A stretch of 64,000 nucleotides of DNA, taken from Bombilactobacillus mellis (GTDB taxonomy: Bacteria > Bacillota > Bacilli > Lactobacillales > Lactobacillaceae). Of the stretch, positions 27,122 to 36,705 are shown one piece after another. Every line of letters begins with the position of its first letter. Position 1 is the stretch's first letter. A program made the translations under genes and the position numbers. A model generated the notes under the pieces. The model was not told the origin of the DNA and searched no databases. It saw only the letters and a program-made list of their open reading frames with translations. The stretch spans positions 758,384 through 822,383 of the forward strand of contig NZ_KQ033877.1 in NCBI RefSeq assembly GCF_000967245.1, given 5' to 3'.

Positions 27122-28016
27122 TTTTCATTCGGGCTTTGTGGCCCTAATGGGAGAGCCCAATGTCGGCAAATCAACTTTGATGAATCGGATCTTAGGTAGT
27201 GAAATTGCAATAATTTCTCCCAAATCACAAACTACCCGTAATAAAATTCAAGGAATTTATACGACTGATCAAGAACAGATTGTTTTTGTTGATACTCCGG
27301 GCATTCATCAGCCCAAAAACAGCTTGGACAAATATATGGACACAGCCGCTTTTTCGGCTTTGCAAGATGTTGATGTAGTTTTATTAATGGTTAATGCGGA
27401 TACGAAAATCGATGCGAATGTGCAAGATATCATAAAATGTTTGCAAACTATTAATCAACCGCTGTTTTTGGTTATTAATAAGATTGATTTGGTCCACCCT
27501 GATAGTCTGTTACCGTTAATTGAACAATATAATAATTTATTAAAATTTCAAGAGGTGGTTCCGATCTCGGCCACTCAAGGTAATAATGTTGCAGAATTAT
27601 TAAAGACATTGATCAAATATCTGCCGCAAGGACCACAGTATTATCCGCCAGAACAGTTGAGTGATCACCCCGAATATTTTGTCGTTGCAGAAATAATTCG
27701 TGAAAAAATCCTTGAATTAACTCAGCAAGAGGTTCCACATTCTGTTGCTGTCGTAGTTGAGCAAATGAATCAGCGAATTAATGGAAAATTGCAAATTGAG
27801 GCAACGATCTATGCTGAACGTGCGAGCCAAAAGAAAATTTTAATTGGCCAAAAAGGTACAATGATTAAAAATATTGGTATTCGATCACGAGAAAAGATTG
27901 AACGCTTATTGGGAGAAAAAATTAACTTGAAATTATGGATTAAAGTTCAAAAAAATTGGCGGAATGATCCGTTATTCTTACAACGAGTCGGATATCAACT
28001 GAAGGATTTAAAATAA
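27111..28016 (+). CDS. era: GTPase Era
   Basis: 301 residues. G1 [10 protein letters not shown]3 DTPG, G4 NKID and SAT for the GTPase, then a C-terminal KH domain with [11 protein letters not shown] that binds the 3' end of 16S rRNA. Required for 30S assembly. ATG lies inside the end of cdd with GCGGAGG as ribosome binding site; the stop overlaps recO by one base. Confidence 0.97.
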   Translation: MQNNFHSGFVALMGEPNVGKSTLMNRILGSEIAIISPKSQTTRNKIQGIYTTDQEQIVFVDTPGIHQPKNSLDKYMDTAAFSALQDVDVVLLMVNADTKIDANVQDIIKCLQTINQPLFLVINKIDLVHPDSLLPLIEQYNNLLKFQEVVPISATQGNNVAELLKTLIKYLPQGPQYYPPEQLSDHPEYFVVAEIIREKILELTQQEVPHSVAVVVEQMNQRINGKLQIEATIYAERASQKKILIGQKGTMIKNIGIRSREKIERLLGEKINLKLWIKVQKNWRNDPLFLQRVGYQLKDLK

Positions 28017-28777
28017 TGCCGCTAGTTCGTAATCAAGTATTTCATGGATTGGTGTTGCGTAGCCAGGATTACTTGGATAATGATCAATTACTCTATGTTT
28101 TCACAGATCGCTTTGGAATTATCACTTTTTGGCTGCGGGGAGTGAAAAAGCCGCGTTCCAAAAAACACTATTTGGCGCTACCTTTTACTTACGGTAAATA
28201 TCAGGGATCCATCAATAGACGGGGGTTCTCCTTTTTAAATGATGCACTCCAAGTCCAGCAGTTTGAGAAAATTGCAACCGATCTGCGTTTGAATGCTTAT
28301 ACGTCTTATATTTATGACCTTGTCTTAAGAGCTTTTGCAGCTGGTGAAGTGCAGTTATTATGGTTTAACAAAATCATGCAGGCTACCAAGTTGATTGATC
28401 AAGGCTTGGATGCGCAAATTATTACTAATATCATTGAGATTCAATTATTGCAACCATTTGGAGTTCAACCAAATTGGCACTCGTGTGTTATTGGAGGAGA
28501 AACGCAGGGTGATTTTGATTATTCGCTAGTTAAAGCAGGTATCATTTGTCAAAAACACTGGGCAGAAGATGAACATCGTTTGCACTTGGCACCGAAAGCA
28601 GTCTCTTATTTACGATTATTTGCCCAAATCGATTTACAACGGATTGGTCAAATTAAAGTGAGTGCAAATATTAAGGCACAATTGCGGCAGACAATTGATG
28701 CTATTTATCGTGATAGTGTAGGAGTTTATCCGAAGAGTAAAAAATTTTTGGATCAGATGGATCATTGGCAAATCTGA
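28016..28777 (+). CDS. recO: DNA repair protein RecO
   Basis: 253 residues. N-terminal OB-fold (about 5-80, GLVLRSQDYLDNDQLL) and helical C-terminal domain. The four-cysteine zinc motif of many RecO proteins is not intact: only single cysteines around 158 and 178 remain. It loads RecA with RecFR. Coupled to era by a one-base overlap. The promoter of glyQS begins within three bases of its stop codon. Confidence 0.92.
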   Translation: MPLVRNQVFHGLVLRSQDYLDNDQLLYVFTDRFGIITFWLRGVKKPRSKKHYLALPFTYGKYQGSINRRGFSFLNDALQVQQFEKIATDLRLNAYTSYIYDLVLRAFAAGEVQLLWFNKIMQATKLIDQGLDAQIITNIIEIQLLQPFGVQPNWHSCVIGGETQGDFDYSLVKAGIICQKHWAEDEHRLHLAPKAVSYLRLFAQIDLQRIGQIKVSANIKAQLRQTIDAIYRDSVGVYPKSKKFLDQMDHWQI

Positions 28778-28779
28778 GG

Positions 28780-28807
28780 TTGACAGGATATTTTAAGATG
28801 CTAGAAT
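28780..28807 (+). promoter_or_regulatory. Promoter of the glyQS T-box transcript
   Basis: Perfect -35 TTGACA (28780-28785), 16-bp spacer, TAGAAT (28802-28807). Directly upstream of Stem I of the T-box. Confidence 0.75.
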
Positions 28808-28811
28808 ATTG

Positions 28812-28969
28812 GAGTAGATAAATAGCGAGCGTGAATGGTGGAAGCACGTAAGTAAATTTGGCGAAAAGAAACATTTTAATATTTTCTGAAAGTGCAGGGT
28901 ATTCCTGAAGTAGGGTGGAACCGCGAAGAAATTCGTCCCTATGCAAATTGTTGCATAGGGACTTTTTTT
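28812..28969 (+). promoter_or_regulatory. Glycine T-box riboswitch
   Basis: The T-box core AGTAGGGTGGAACCGCG is at 28909-28925. Stem I contains GGAGTAGATAAATAGCGAGC (28811-28830), and a GGC at 28860-28862 is the likely glycine specifier codon. The terminator is GTCCCTATGCAA (28935-28946), ATTG, TTGCATAGGGAC (28951-28962) and seven T's. Uncharged tRNA-Gly pairing at UGGN would favour the antiterminator and allow glyQS expression. Confidence 0.93.
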
Positions 28970-29033
28970 GTGGAATTGAACAGACATAATATTATAAATG
29001 TTTCAGTGCAATAAAGTGAGGTAAATTAAGATA

Positions 29034-29954
29034 ATGGTAAAAAAATTAAATATTCAAGAGATGATTTTGACCTTACAAAAATTTTGGGCCCAAAAGGGTT
29101 GCATGTTGATGGAGGCTTATGATACAGAAAAAGGTGCCGGTACCATGAGTCCCTATACTTTTTTACGGGCTATTGGTCCGGAACCATGGAATGCAGCTTA
29201 TGTCGAACCTTCCCGACGTCCGGCAGATGGTCGTTATGGCGCTAATCCCAACCGTTTATATCAACATCATCAGTTTCAAGTAGTAATGAAGCCTTCACCC
29301 TTGGCTATTCAAGAGTATTATTTAGATAGTTTGAAAACCTTGGGGATTGATCCATTAGAACATGATATTCGTTTTGTCGAAGATAATTGGGAAAATCCTT
29401 CCATGGGCTGTGCCGGTGTCGGCTGGGAAGTCTGGCTGGATGGTATGGAAGTTAGTCAATTTACTTATTTTCAACAAGTAGGCGGTCTCAGTGTCAATCC
29501 GGTAACTAGCGAGATTACGTACGGTGTAGAGCGTTTAGCCTCTTATATTCAGGATGTCAATTCGGTTTTTGACTTGGAGTGGGGTAACGGCGTCCATTAT
29601 GGTGATATTTTTAAGGAACCGGAATATGAACATTCCAAATATTCCTTTGAAATTAGTGATCCGCAAATGTTATTTAAATTTTTTGATAATTATGAAAGTG
29701 AGGCTAAACGCCTAATTGCTTTGGGTCTGGTTCATCCAGCTTATGATTATATTTTAAAATGTAGTCATACCTTTAATTTGTTAGATGCACGCAAGGCGGT
29801 TTCTGTTACAGAACGGGCCGGGTTTATGCATCGTATTCGTTCTTTGGCTCATCAAGTAGCACAAGCCTTCGTTGCCGAACGTCAAAAATTAGGTTTTCCG
29901 CTCCTAGATGAAGCTCAACGGAATAAAATTTTAAAGGAGATGAAAAATAAATAA
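29034..29954 (+). CDS. glyQ: Glycyl-tRNA synthetase alpha subunit
   Basis: 306 residues, the catalytic alpha subunit of the tetrameric (alpha2-beta2) bacterial enzyme. [27 protein letters not shown] and [12 protein letters not shown] are invariant family segments. Controlled by the upstream T-box. Its stop overlaps the glyS start by one base. Confidence 0.97.
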   Translation: MVKKLNIQEMILTLQKFWAQKGCMLMEAYDTEKGAGTMSPYTFLRAIGPEPWNAAYVEPSRRPADGRYGANPNRLYQHHQFQVVMKPSPLAIQEYYLDSLKTLGIDPLEHDIRFVEDNWENPSMGCAGVGWEVWLDGMEVSQFTYFQQVGGLSVNPVTSEITYGVERLASYIQDVNSVFDLEWGNGVHYGDIFKEPEYEHSKYSFEISDPQMLFKFFDNYESEAKRLIALGLVHPAYDYILKCSHTFNLLDARKAVSVTERAGFMHRIRSLAHQVAQAFVAERQKLGFPLLDEAQRNKILKEMKNK

Positions 29955-32035
29955 TGGGAAAAACATTTTTATTAGAGATTGGCTTGGAAGAAATGCCGGC
30001 TCATGTAGTTAGTTCTGCCAGCTTACAATTAAAACAGCGGGTAAGTGATTATTTAACAGCGCAGAAATTAGAATTTCAAGACATTCAGGCTTATTCAACT
30101 CCGCGGCGTTTGGCGGTATTAGTTCATGAATTGGCTGACCAACAGCCAGATGAAAATATAGCGGTTAAAGGTCCGGCTAAAAAAATTGCTCTGGACAAAG
30201 AAGGTCATTGGAGTAAAGCAGCGCAAGGTTTTGTGCGGGGGCAAAAAATGACAACCGACGATATTTATTTTCAAGACGTAAAAGGTACAGAATATGTCTA
30301 TGTCCAAAAACATATTGCGGGTCAATCTGCTGTCCAAGTATTGCAAGGTCTGATAGAACCAATTAAAGCGATGACTTTTCCTACCCGTATGCGTTGGAAT
30401 AAATTTGATTTTGCTTATATTCGTCCTATTCATTGGCTAGTAGCCATGTTGGATCAACAAGTTATTGATCTGAAATTATTAAATATTACGGCCAATAATC
30501 AAACCCGGGGACATCGTTTTTTGGGTAGTACCATTACCTTAGCTACTGCTCAAGATTATCAAAAGGCTTTGGCGGATGATTATGTCATTGTAGATGCCCA
30601 AGAGCGAAAAAATTTAATCCGTCAACAAATTGCCGCACTCGCTGCCGAAAATAACTGGCAAGTAGACGTGGATGAAGACTTGTTAGAAGAAGTAAATAAT
30701 TTAGTAGAATATCCCACGGCTTTTGCTGGAAAATTTTCAGAAAAGTATTTAGAAATGCCGGAAGAAGTGCTGATCACTTCGATGAAGGATAATCAACGGT
30801 ATTTTTATGTGCGTAAAAAAGATGGCAGTTTGGCTCCTAATTTTATTGCTGTGCGAAATGGTAATCAAGAATATCTGGAAAATGTTATTGCCGGTAATGA
30901 AAAAGTGTTAGTAGCCCGCCTGGATGACGCTGCTTTCTTCTTTGCTGAAGATCAAAAACATGATTTAAATTATTATGTAAGGCAGCTGCAACATGTAACA
31001 TTTCACGATAAAATTGGTTCTATGAGTGAAAAAATGGCACGAACTAAAGTTATTGCTGATTTATTAGCTCAAAAGCTGCAGCTTTCCAGTAGCGATACTG
31101 CTGCGGTGTTACGGGCGGCTGAAATTTATAAATTTGATTTAGTAACTGATATGGTAGGCGAATTTGCCGAGTTACAGGGCGTAATGGGAGAAAAGTACGC
31201 CTTATTAATGGGTGAAAAACCAGCAGTCGCCCAAGCTATTCGAGAACACTATCTGCCTAACTCCGCCGAAGGACAATTGCCACAATCATTAGTCGGTTCT
31301 GTGTTGGCAGTAGCGGATAAATTAGAAAGCATTATGAGCTTTTTTGCAGTCGATTTGATCCCTAATGGATCTAATGATCCTTATGGTTTGCGGCGGCAGG
31401 CTTTAGGTATTATTCGGATTTTAGAGCAGAGAAATTGGCAATTAAATTTACATCAATTACAAAATGAAATTGTTGCTGCCTATCAGAAGCAATTTTCAAC
31501 GCTTAAATTTGATTATTTCAAACATCAAGCAGAGGTTGATGAATTTTTAATTGATCGAATTCGGCAATTATTCAGCCAAGATCAAGTGGCTCATGATCTG
31601 ATTGATACGGTAGTAGCATTGCCCAGTTTAGATCCTACAGCCATGCAGCAGTTAGTCCAAGTAATCAGTCATCATCAAACCGATCCTGATTTTAAAGGCG
31701 CAATTGAAGCTCTTACCAGAGTTTTACGCATCACGCAAAAAGCACCTTTGACAGATTCAACCGACTTGGCGGTCGATCCGCAGTTATTTCAAACTGATTC
31801 TGAAAAACAGCTTTATCAAGCAGTGCAAGCTTGTCAAGCTGATTTTAAAGATTCAGATTTTGAACAAAAATATCAGGCACTAGCTCATTTAGAACCGGTA
31901 ATTACGGATTATTTTACTGTAAATATGGTGATGGATCCAAACCCAGAAATCAGAAATAATCGCTTGCACCAATTACAGCAATTAGCAACTTTAATTAAGC
32001 AGCTGGGGGACTTAAATCAGTTAATCGTAAAATAA
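29954..32035 (+). CDS. glyS: Glycyl-tRNA synthetase beta subunit
   Basis: 693 residues. Begins LLEIGLEEMPAHVV, the family N-terminus; central HD-like region and C-terminal anticodon-binding DALR-type helices (about 570-690). Binds tRNA-Gly and supports the alpha subunit. GGAGATGAAAAATAAATA before ATG, translationally coupled to glyQ. Confidence 0.97.
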   Translation: MGKTFLLEIGLEEMPAHVVSSASLQLKQRVSDYLTAQKLEFQDIQAYSTPRRLAVLVHELADQQPDENIAVKGPAKKIALDKEGHWSKAAQGFVRGQKMTTDDIYFQDVKGTEYVYVQKHIAGQSAVQVLQGLIEPIKAMTFPTRMRWNKFDFAYIRPIHWLVAMLDQQVIDLKLLNITANNQTRGHRFLGSTITLATAQDYQKALADDYVIVDAQERKNLIRQQIAALAAENNWQVDVDEDLLEEVNNLVEYPTAFAGKFSEKYLEMPEEVLITSMKDNQRYFYVRKKDGSLAPNFIAVRNGNQEYLENVIAGNEKVLVARLDDAAFFFAEDQKHDLNYYVRQLQHVTFHDKIGSMSEKMARTKVIADLLAQKLQLSSSDTAAVLRAAEIYKFDLVTDMVGEFAELQGVMGEKYALLMGEKPAVAQAIREHYLPNSAEGQLPQSLVGSVLAVADKLESIMSFFAVDLIPNGSNDPYGLRRQALGIIRILEQRNWQLNLHQLQNEIVAAYQKQFSTLKFDYFKHQAEVDEFLIDRIRQLFSQDQVAHDLIDTVVALPSLDPTAMQQLVQVISHHQTDPDFKGAIEALTRVLRITQKAPLTDSTDLAVDPQLFQTDSEKQLYQAVQACQADFKDSDFEQKYQALAHLEPVITDYFTVNMVMDPNPEIRNNRLHQLQQLATLIKQLGDLNQLIVK

Positions 32036-32045
32036 GTTAATTTTT

Positions 32046-32074
32046 TTGCAAATAAAGCCAAGAGCGTGTAGAAT
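32046..32074 (+). promoter_or_regulatory. Promoter of dnaG-rpoD
   Basis: TTGCAA (32046-32051), 17-bp spacer, TAGAAT (32069-32074): a near-consensus sigma-A promoter 80 bp upstream of the dnaG start. Confidence 0.75.
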
Positions 32075-32095
32075 ATATCACGGTATAAGGGAAAG

Positions 32096-32126
32096 TAGTC
32101 GCATTTTTAATGCGACTATCTTTTAT
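32096..32126 (+). promoter_or_regulatory. Leader hairpin of dnaG-rpoD (possible attenuator)
   Basis: TAGTCGCATT (32096-32105), TTT, AATGCGACTA (32109-32118): a perfect 10-bp stem followed by TCTTTTATCTT. It lies between the promoter and the dnaG ribosome binding site and has the form of a moderate intrinsic terminator. Confidence 0.55.
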
Positions 32127-32153
32127 CTTCGATGTACCGGAGGTGAGATAGTA

Positions 32154-33992
32154 ATGGCACGTAAGATTCCGGAAGAGTTTATTGAAGAAGTCCGTCAAAA
32201 GACTAATATTGTCGATATTATTGAACCTTATGTACAGCTGAAAAAAGCGGGCCGTAATCTATTTGGATTATGTCCTTTTCATGAAGAAAGAACACCGTCT
32301 TTTTCAGTATCGGAAGAAAAGCAGATTTTTCATTGTTTTAGCTGCGGCCGAGGCGGAAATGTCTTTAAATTTTTGATGGAAATGGAAAATCTCAGTTTTC
32401 CGGAGGCAGTAGAAAAAGTTGCAGACTTTGCCGGAATTGCTTTGCCGAAAAGCTATCAGGCTGCTGCTAATTCAGATCGTAATTCGCAAGCCACGGAACT
32501 AAAACAAGATTATCAGGCTACGCAAGAGTTATATCATCATATTTTATTAAAAACTGTTGCTGGCGAAACAGCCTTAAAATATTTACAGCAGCGGCAATTG
32601 AGTGAAGCGACCATTAAACATTTTCAAATTGGTTATGCGCCCAATGATAATAAAACTTTGGTGAATTTTTTCCAGACTCAGAAAAAAGATTATGCGGAAT
32701 TAAATCGTTCAGGTTTATTTTCCAGTGATGATAGTGGTAATTTATACGATCGGTTTCGTAATCGGGTGATTTTTCCAATTACTGATCAAAGCGGTAATAC
32801 TGTGGCTTTTTCCGGGCGCATGTTACAAGCGCCGCCAGCTGATCAACCGCTTGCCAAGTATTTAAATAGCCCGGAAACTGAAATTTTTAATAAAGGACAA
32901 ACGCTGTTTAATTTGGCAGCGGCAAAAAAAGCTATTCGTCAAAGTGGCAAAGTCATTTTGTTTGAAGGCTTTATGGATGTCATCAGTGCTTATCAGGCCG
33001 GGGTTTTAAACGGTGTAGCCTCGATGGGAACTAGTTTAACACAACAGCAGTTATATATTTTAAATCGATTAACTAAAAAAATTGTAATTTGTTATGATGG
33101 CGATCAACCGGGGATTCAAGCTGCGCAAAGAGCTTTAAAACTTTTGAAAACGACAGATTTTGAAGTGGAAATTGTTGTGATCCCGAATGGACAAGATCCA
33201 GATGAGTTTATTAAAGCTCAGGGGGCGGCGGCTTTTCAAAAATTAGTTGACCATAAATCGTTGACGCCGACAGCATTTATGATTCAATATTTAAGTCAGC
33301 AGTATGATTTAAATAATGATGCTGATAAAGTCGATTTTTTAAACGGCGCATTAGATTATATTGTTCAGGTTCAATCGCCAGTTGAACAAGAACTTTATTT
33401 GAATCAATTAGCGCAACGCTTAAAAATCTCGCTGGCAGCCTTACAGCAAGAACTGGCTGATAAAAAAAAGACGCAAAAGATATTACAACCTGTTGCTGAT
33501 TATGGTCAGCCTGCGGCGGAAGTAAAGTCTCAACCCAATCATGATTTGGAATATAGTCAACTAGATAATGTTGAAAAATCAGAACGTAATTTATTAAATA
33601 TAATTTTTCATTTTCCCGAAGTAATTAATATTGTAGATACCTATCCTAATTTTAAATTTGTTCATCAGTCCTATCAGGATATTTTTGATTGTTGGCTGCG
33701 CTGTTCTTTGACCCAGCCACAATTAAGGGTTGCTCAATTTGTGGATTTGGTACCGGATAATTTGCGAGAATTAGTCATTACAATTGAGATGTTGGAACGA
33801 CCCGGTGATTATTCATCCGCCGAAGTACAGGACTATATTATGAACATTATCCATTATGAGCAACAAAAACAATTACAAGAATATCAAGCACAGATTAAAC
33901 AAGCAGCTCAAATCGGTGATGCCAAACGTGAGCTGCAATTAACAATGAAATTAATTTCTTTACGGAAAAAATTAGAAGCACATGATATTTAA
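32154..33992 (+). CDS. dnaG: DNA primase
   Basis: 612 residues from ATG 32154, behind GGAGGTGAG; longer in-frame starts upstream cross the promoter and leader. N-terminal zinc-binding domain with CPFHEERTPSF and FHCFSCGRGG (residues about 40-65), TOPRIM catalytic core with FEGFMDVI and CYDGDQPG (about 260-330), and a C-terminal helicase-interacting region. Synthesises RNA primers at the fork. Six bases of spacing to the rpoD region: the classic macromolecular-synthesis pair. Confidence 0.97.
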   Translation: MARKIPEEFIEEVRQKTNIVDIIEPYVQLKKAGRNLFGLCPFHEERTPSFSVSEEKQIFHCFSCGRGGNVFKFLMEMENLSFPEAVEKVADFAGIALPKSYQAAANSDRNSQATELKQDYQATQELYHHILLKTVAGETALKYLQQRQLSEATIKHFQIGYAPNDNKTLVNFFQTQKKDYAELNRSGLFSSDDSGNLYDRFRNRVIFPITDQSGNTVAFSGRMLQAPPADQPLAKYLNSPETEIFNKGQTLFNLAAAKKAIRQSGKVILFEGFMDVISAYQAGVLNGVASMGTSLTQQQLYILNRLTKKIVICYDGDQPGIQAAQRALKLLKTTDFEVEIVVIPNGQDPDEFIKAQGAAAFQKLVDHKSLTPTAFMIQYLSQQYDLNNDADKVDFLNGALDYIVQVQSPVEQELYLNQLAQRLKISLAALQQELADKKKTQKILQPVADYGQPAAEVKSQPNHDLEYSQLDNVEKSERNLLNIIFHFPEVINIVDTYPNFKFVHQSYQDIFDCWLRCSLTQPQLRVAQFVDLVPDNLRELVITIEMLERPGDYSSAEVQDYIMNIIHYEQQKQLQEYQAQIKQAAQIGDAKRELQLTMKLISLRKKLEAHDI

Positions 33993-34004
33993 GGGGGCTT
34001 GGTG

Positions 34005-35132
34005 ATGGCAACAAATAAAAAGAAAAAGAGCGTTGTTAAATCCAGTAAGGAATTAGAAAAGACGATAACAACCATCATTCAACAGTATAAAAAGGAAAAG
34101 AAGATCCCAGAAACAGTTGTTAATGATAAAATTATCAAGCCTTTTGATCTCAAAGGAAGCTCGGTCGAAGATTTGTTGGATCATTTACAGGAAAATGGTT
34201 TAAGTGTAGTTGATCAAAAAGGCGATCCCAGCCAGTTAGCTTTAAAGAACCAAAAAGAAGTTAATCATCATGAACTCAATGATATGTCGGCACCTACAGG
34301 CGTCAAAATGAATGACCCGGTTCGGATGTATTTAAAAGAAATTGGGCGGGTTCCGCTTTTAAACGCTCAGCAGGAAGTAGAATTAGCACAACGTATCGAA
34401 AAGGGCGATGAAGATGCCAAACAGCAATTAGCGGAAGCTAATTTACGGTTGGTGGTTTCTATTGCTAAAAGATATGTCGGCCGCGGCATGCATTTCTTGG
34501 ATTTAATTCAAGAAGGCAATATGGGATTGATGAAGGCGGTCGAAAAGTTTGATTATCGTAAAGGTTTTAAGTTTTCCACTTATGCTACATGGTGGATTCG
34601 TCAGGCCATAACGCGGGCGATTGCTGATCAGGCAAGAACCATCAGAATTCCAGTGCATATGGTCGAAACTATTAATAAATTAATCCGTATTCAGCGGCAA
34701 TTATTGCAAGATTTAGGTCGGGAACCAACACCCGAGGAAATTGGCGCGGAAATGGATATTCCGACACCTAAAGTCCGTGATATTTTGAAAATTGCGCAAG
34801 AACCAGTGTCTTTAGAAACTCCAATTGGAGAAGAAGATGATTCTCATTTGGGAGATTTTATTGAAGATGATGATGCCACCAGCCCTGAGGATCACGCTTC
34901 TTATGAATTACTAAAAGAACAATTGGAGAGCGTCTTAGATACTTTGACTGATCGTGAAGAGAATGTTTTACGTTTACGTTTTGGTTTAGATGACGGACGG
35001 ACTCGAACTTTGGAAGAAGTAGGAAAAGTTTTTGGAGTCACACGTGAACGTATTCGTCAAATTGAAGCCAAGGCTTTGCGTAAATTACGGCATCCTTCAC
35101 GTTCCAAACAGTTAAAAGATTTTTTAGAATAA
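34005..35132 (+). CDS. rpoD: Primary sigma factor SigA
   Basis: 375 residues from ATG 34005; AAGGGGG lies 7 bp upstream and an in-frame TTG at 33999 is less likely. Lysine-rich short region 1.1, region 1.2 ([16 protein letters not shown]), regions 2.1-2.4 ([21 protein letters not shown]), 3.x (EEIGAEM), and 4.2 helix-turn-helix ([20 protein letters not shown]). Directs RNA polymerase to the TTGACA/TATAAT promoters seen throughout this window. Confidence 0.98.
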   Translation: MATNKKKKSVVKSSKELEKTITTIIQQYKKEKKIPETVVNDKIIKPFDLKGSSVEDLLDHLQENGLSVVDQKGDPSQLALKNQKEVNHHELNDMSAPTGVKMNDPVRMYLKEIGRVPLLNAQQEVELAQRIEKGDEDAKQQLAEANLRLVVSIAKRYVGRGMHFLDLIQEGNMGLMKAVEKFDYRKGFKFSTYATWWIRQAITRAIADQARTIRIPVHMVETINKLIRIQRQLLQDLGREPTPEEIGAEMDIPTPKVRDILKIAQEPVSLETPIGEEDDSHLGDFIEDDDATSPEDHASYELLKEQLESVLDTLTDREENVLRLRFGLDDGRTRTLEEVGKVFGVTRERIRQIEAKALRKLRHPSRSKQLKDFLE

Positions 35133-35144
35133 ATATCAAGCATC

Positions 35145-35186
35145 AGGAGTTGGAACTAATATCTAAGTTCTGACTCCTTTTTATTT
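35145..35186 (+). terminator. Rho-independent terminator of dnaG-rpoD
   Basis: AGGAGTTGGAACT (35145-35157) pairs with AGTTCTGACTCCT (35166-35178) with two G-U pairs, followed by TTTTATTTT. Confidence 0.88.
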
Positions 35187-35203
35187 TGAAGGAGTTTTAA
35201 TTT

Positions 35204-35890
35204 GTGAAATTATCACCAAGATTGCGTGCAATTATCGAAATGGTTCCGCCGCTGGAGTGTTTGGCGGATATTGGTTCCGACCATGCCTATGTCCCGATAG
35301 CTTTAATACAGCAACAACGTATTCGCCGGGCTATTGCAAGTGAGATTGCGTCCGGACCACTAAAGATTTCTCAACGGGATATTCAAGCGGCACATTTACA
35401 ACAGCAGATTACAACCCGCTTGGCCGACGGATTAAGCGGTCTAAGTCGTCAGGATCAGGTAGATTTAGCCGTAATTGCTGGCATGGGGGGCCAATTGATC
35501 ACCCAAATATTAGAACGGGGGCAGTCACAGCTGCGCTTTATTTCCCAATTGATTTTAGAACCTAATAATGATGAGCCCTGTGTTCGCCAATGGCTAAGTC
35601 AGCATCACTGGCAAATTAAAACCGAGCAAATTGTTCAAGAAGGTCGACATATCTATGAAATTATTTATGCCCAAAAGCAAGCCAATTTTAAGCCTTTAAC
35701 TCCCCAGCAGGTGATGTTTGGTCCGTGCTTATTACAAGAGCGATCACAAGTTTTTCAAAATAAGTGGCAGAAGCAATTGCAGCAAGCACAATTCATGTAT
35801 AATAATTTACTAAAGGCACATCAACTTCAACCGCAAAAGTTAAAACAAGCGCAAGTGCGCATTCAAAAAATAAAGGAGGTTTTACAATGA
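35204..35890 (+). CDS. trmK: tRNA (adenine(22)-N1)-methyltransferase
   Basis: 228 residues. Motif I LADIGSDHAYVPIAL, then SEIASGPL and AVIAGMGGQLITQIL, with LILEPNND, identify TrmK; the C-terminal coiled region (about 165-228) is also typical. Methylates A22 in the D-loop of tRNAs. GTG start, GAAGGAG 9 bp upstream. Overlaps nif3 by four bases (ATGA), the arrangement found across Firmicutes after rpoD. Confidence 0.94.
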   Translation: MKLSPRLRAIIEMVPPLECLADIGSDHAYVPIALIQQQRIRRAIASEIASGPLKISQRDIQAAHLQQQITTRLADGLSGLSRQDQVDLAVIAGMGGQLITQILERGQSQLRFISQLILEPNNDEPCVRQWLSQHHWQIKTEQIVQEGRHIYEIIYAQKQANFKPLTPQQVMFGPCLLQERSQVFQNKWQKQLQQAQFMYNNLLKAHQLQPQKLKQAQVRIQKIKEVLQ

Positions 35891-36684
35891 TAATTACTGG
35901 TCAAGAGTTAGTAAAAGCAATTGAAAATTATGCTCCGCTGACCTTAAAAATGAACAATGACCCTACTGGCTTACAATTAGGCAATTTGGACCAGCCAGTC
36001 CACCGCGTATTAACTACGCTTGATGTTCGGCCGGCAGTGGTGCAAGAAGCTATTGAGCAAAAGATTGATTTTATTTTTGCACATCATCCCGTTATGTTTC
36101 ATCCGGCCCGTAATTTAGATACTTCTGATCCGCAAAATCAAATGTATGCGGATTTATTAAGTCATCAAATTACAGTTTATGCAGCCCATACCAATATGGA
36201 TAAAGCTACCGGTGGTATGAACGACTGGTTAGCTCAAAAATTACAATTACAAAATATTCAACCCTTCGGCCGCGATGTGGATAACGTGGCGTTAGGCCGC
36301 TGGGGTCGGTTATTTCAACCTTTATCCTTACGCGAATTAGCACAGAATGTTAAGCAGCTGTTTGGGCTTTCAGGTTTAAGATTAATTACTAATGATGAAA
36401 AACAGCTGGTACAAAAAGTGGGTATCATTGGTGGTGACGGGGGTAAATTTTATTCTCAAGCACTAGCTGCCGGGCTGGATGTTTTTATTACGGGTGATGT
36501 TTATTATCATACTGCACATGAGATGTTGGCTTCTGACTTAAATGTTATTGACCCGGGACATCATATTGAGGTAATCTTTAGTGAACAAACTAAAATTCTG
36601 CTAACTAATTGGGCCCAAACCCATGATTGGGACCTGACAGTCCAAGCTTCACAAAGCAATACTGAACCTTTTCAATTTATTTAA
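35887..36684 (+). CDS. Nif3-like dinuclear metal center protein
   Basis: 265 residues, the short Nif3/YqfO form without the internal PII-like insertion. Metal ligands: FAHHPVMFHP, AAHTNMD, GDVYYHTAHE and DPGHHIEVIFSE. Possibly GTP cyclohydrolase-like or a nucleotide-binding hydrolase; biochemical role not settled for the family. Overlaps trmK and has AAAGGAGG upstream. Confidence 0.93.
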   Translation: MIITGQELVKAIENYAPLTLKMNNDPTGLQLGNLDQPVHRVLTTLDVRPAVVQEAIEQKIDFIFAHHPVMFHPARNLDTSDPQNQMYADLLSHQITVYAAHTNMDKATGGMNDWLAQKLQLQNIQPFGRDVDNVALGRWGRLFQPLSLRELAQNVKQLFGLSGLRLITNDEKQLVQKVGIIGGDGGKFYSQALAAGLDVFITGDVYYHTAHEMLASDLNVIDPGHHIEVIFSEQTKILLTNWAQTHDWDLTVQASQSNTEPFQFI

Positions 36685-36705
36685 ATTTAGGACAAGGAGA
36701 TATTA

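Noticed and set aside
28701-28987. Two minus-strand ORFs of 64-81 codons
   Set aside because: They are antisense to the T-box riboswitch and the end of recO and have no ribosome binding sites.
30119-30433. Minus-strand 104-codon ORF within glyS
   Set aside because: It lies antisense to well-conserved glyS sequence and lacks a start signal.
32046-32153. Longer dnaG reading frame starting at 32046
   Set aside because: The extension crosses the promoter and leader hairpin; ATG 32154 has the ribosome binding site and the conserved N-terminus.
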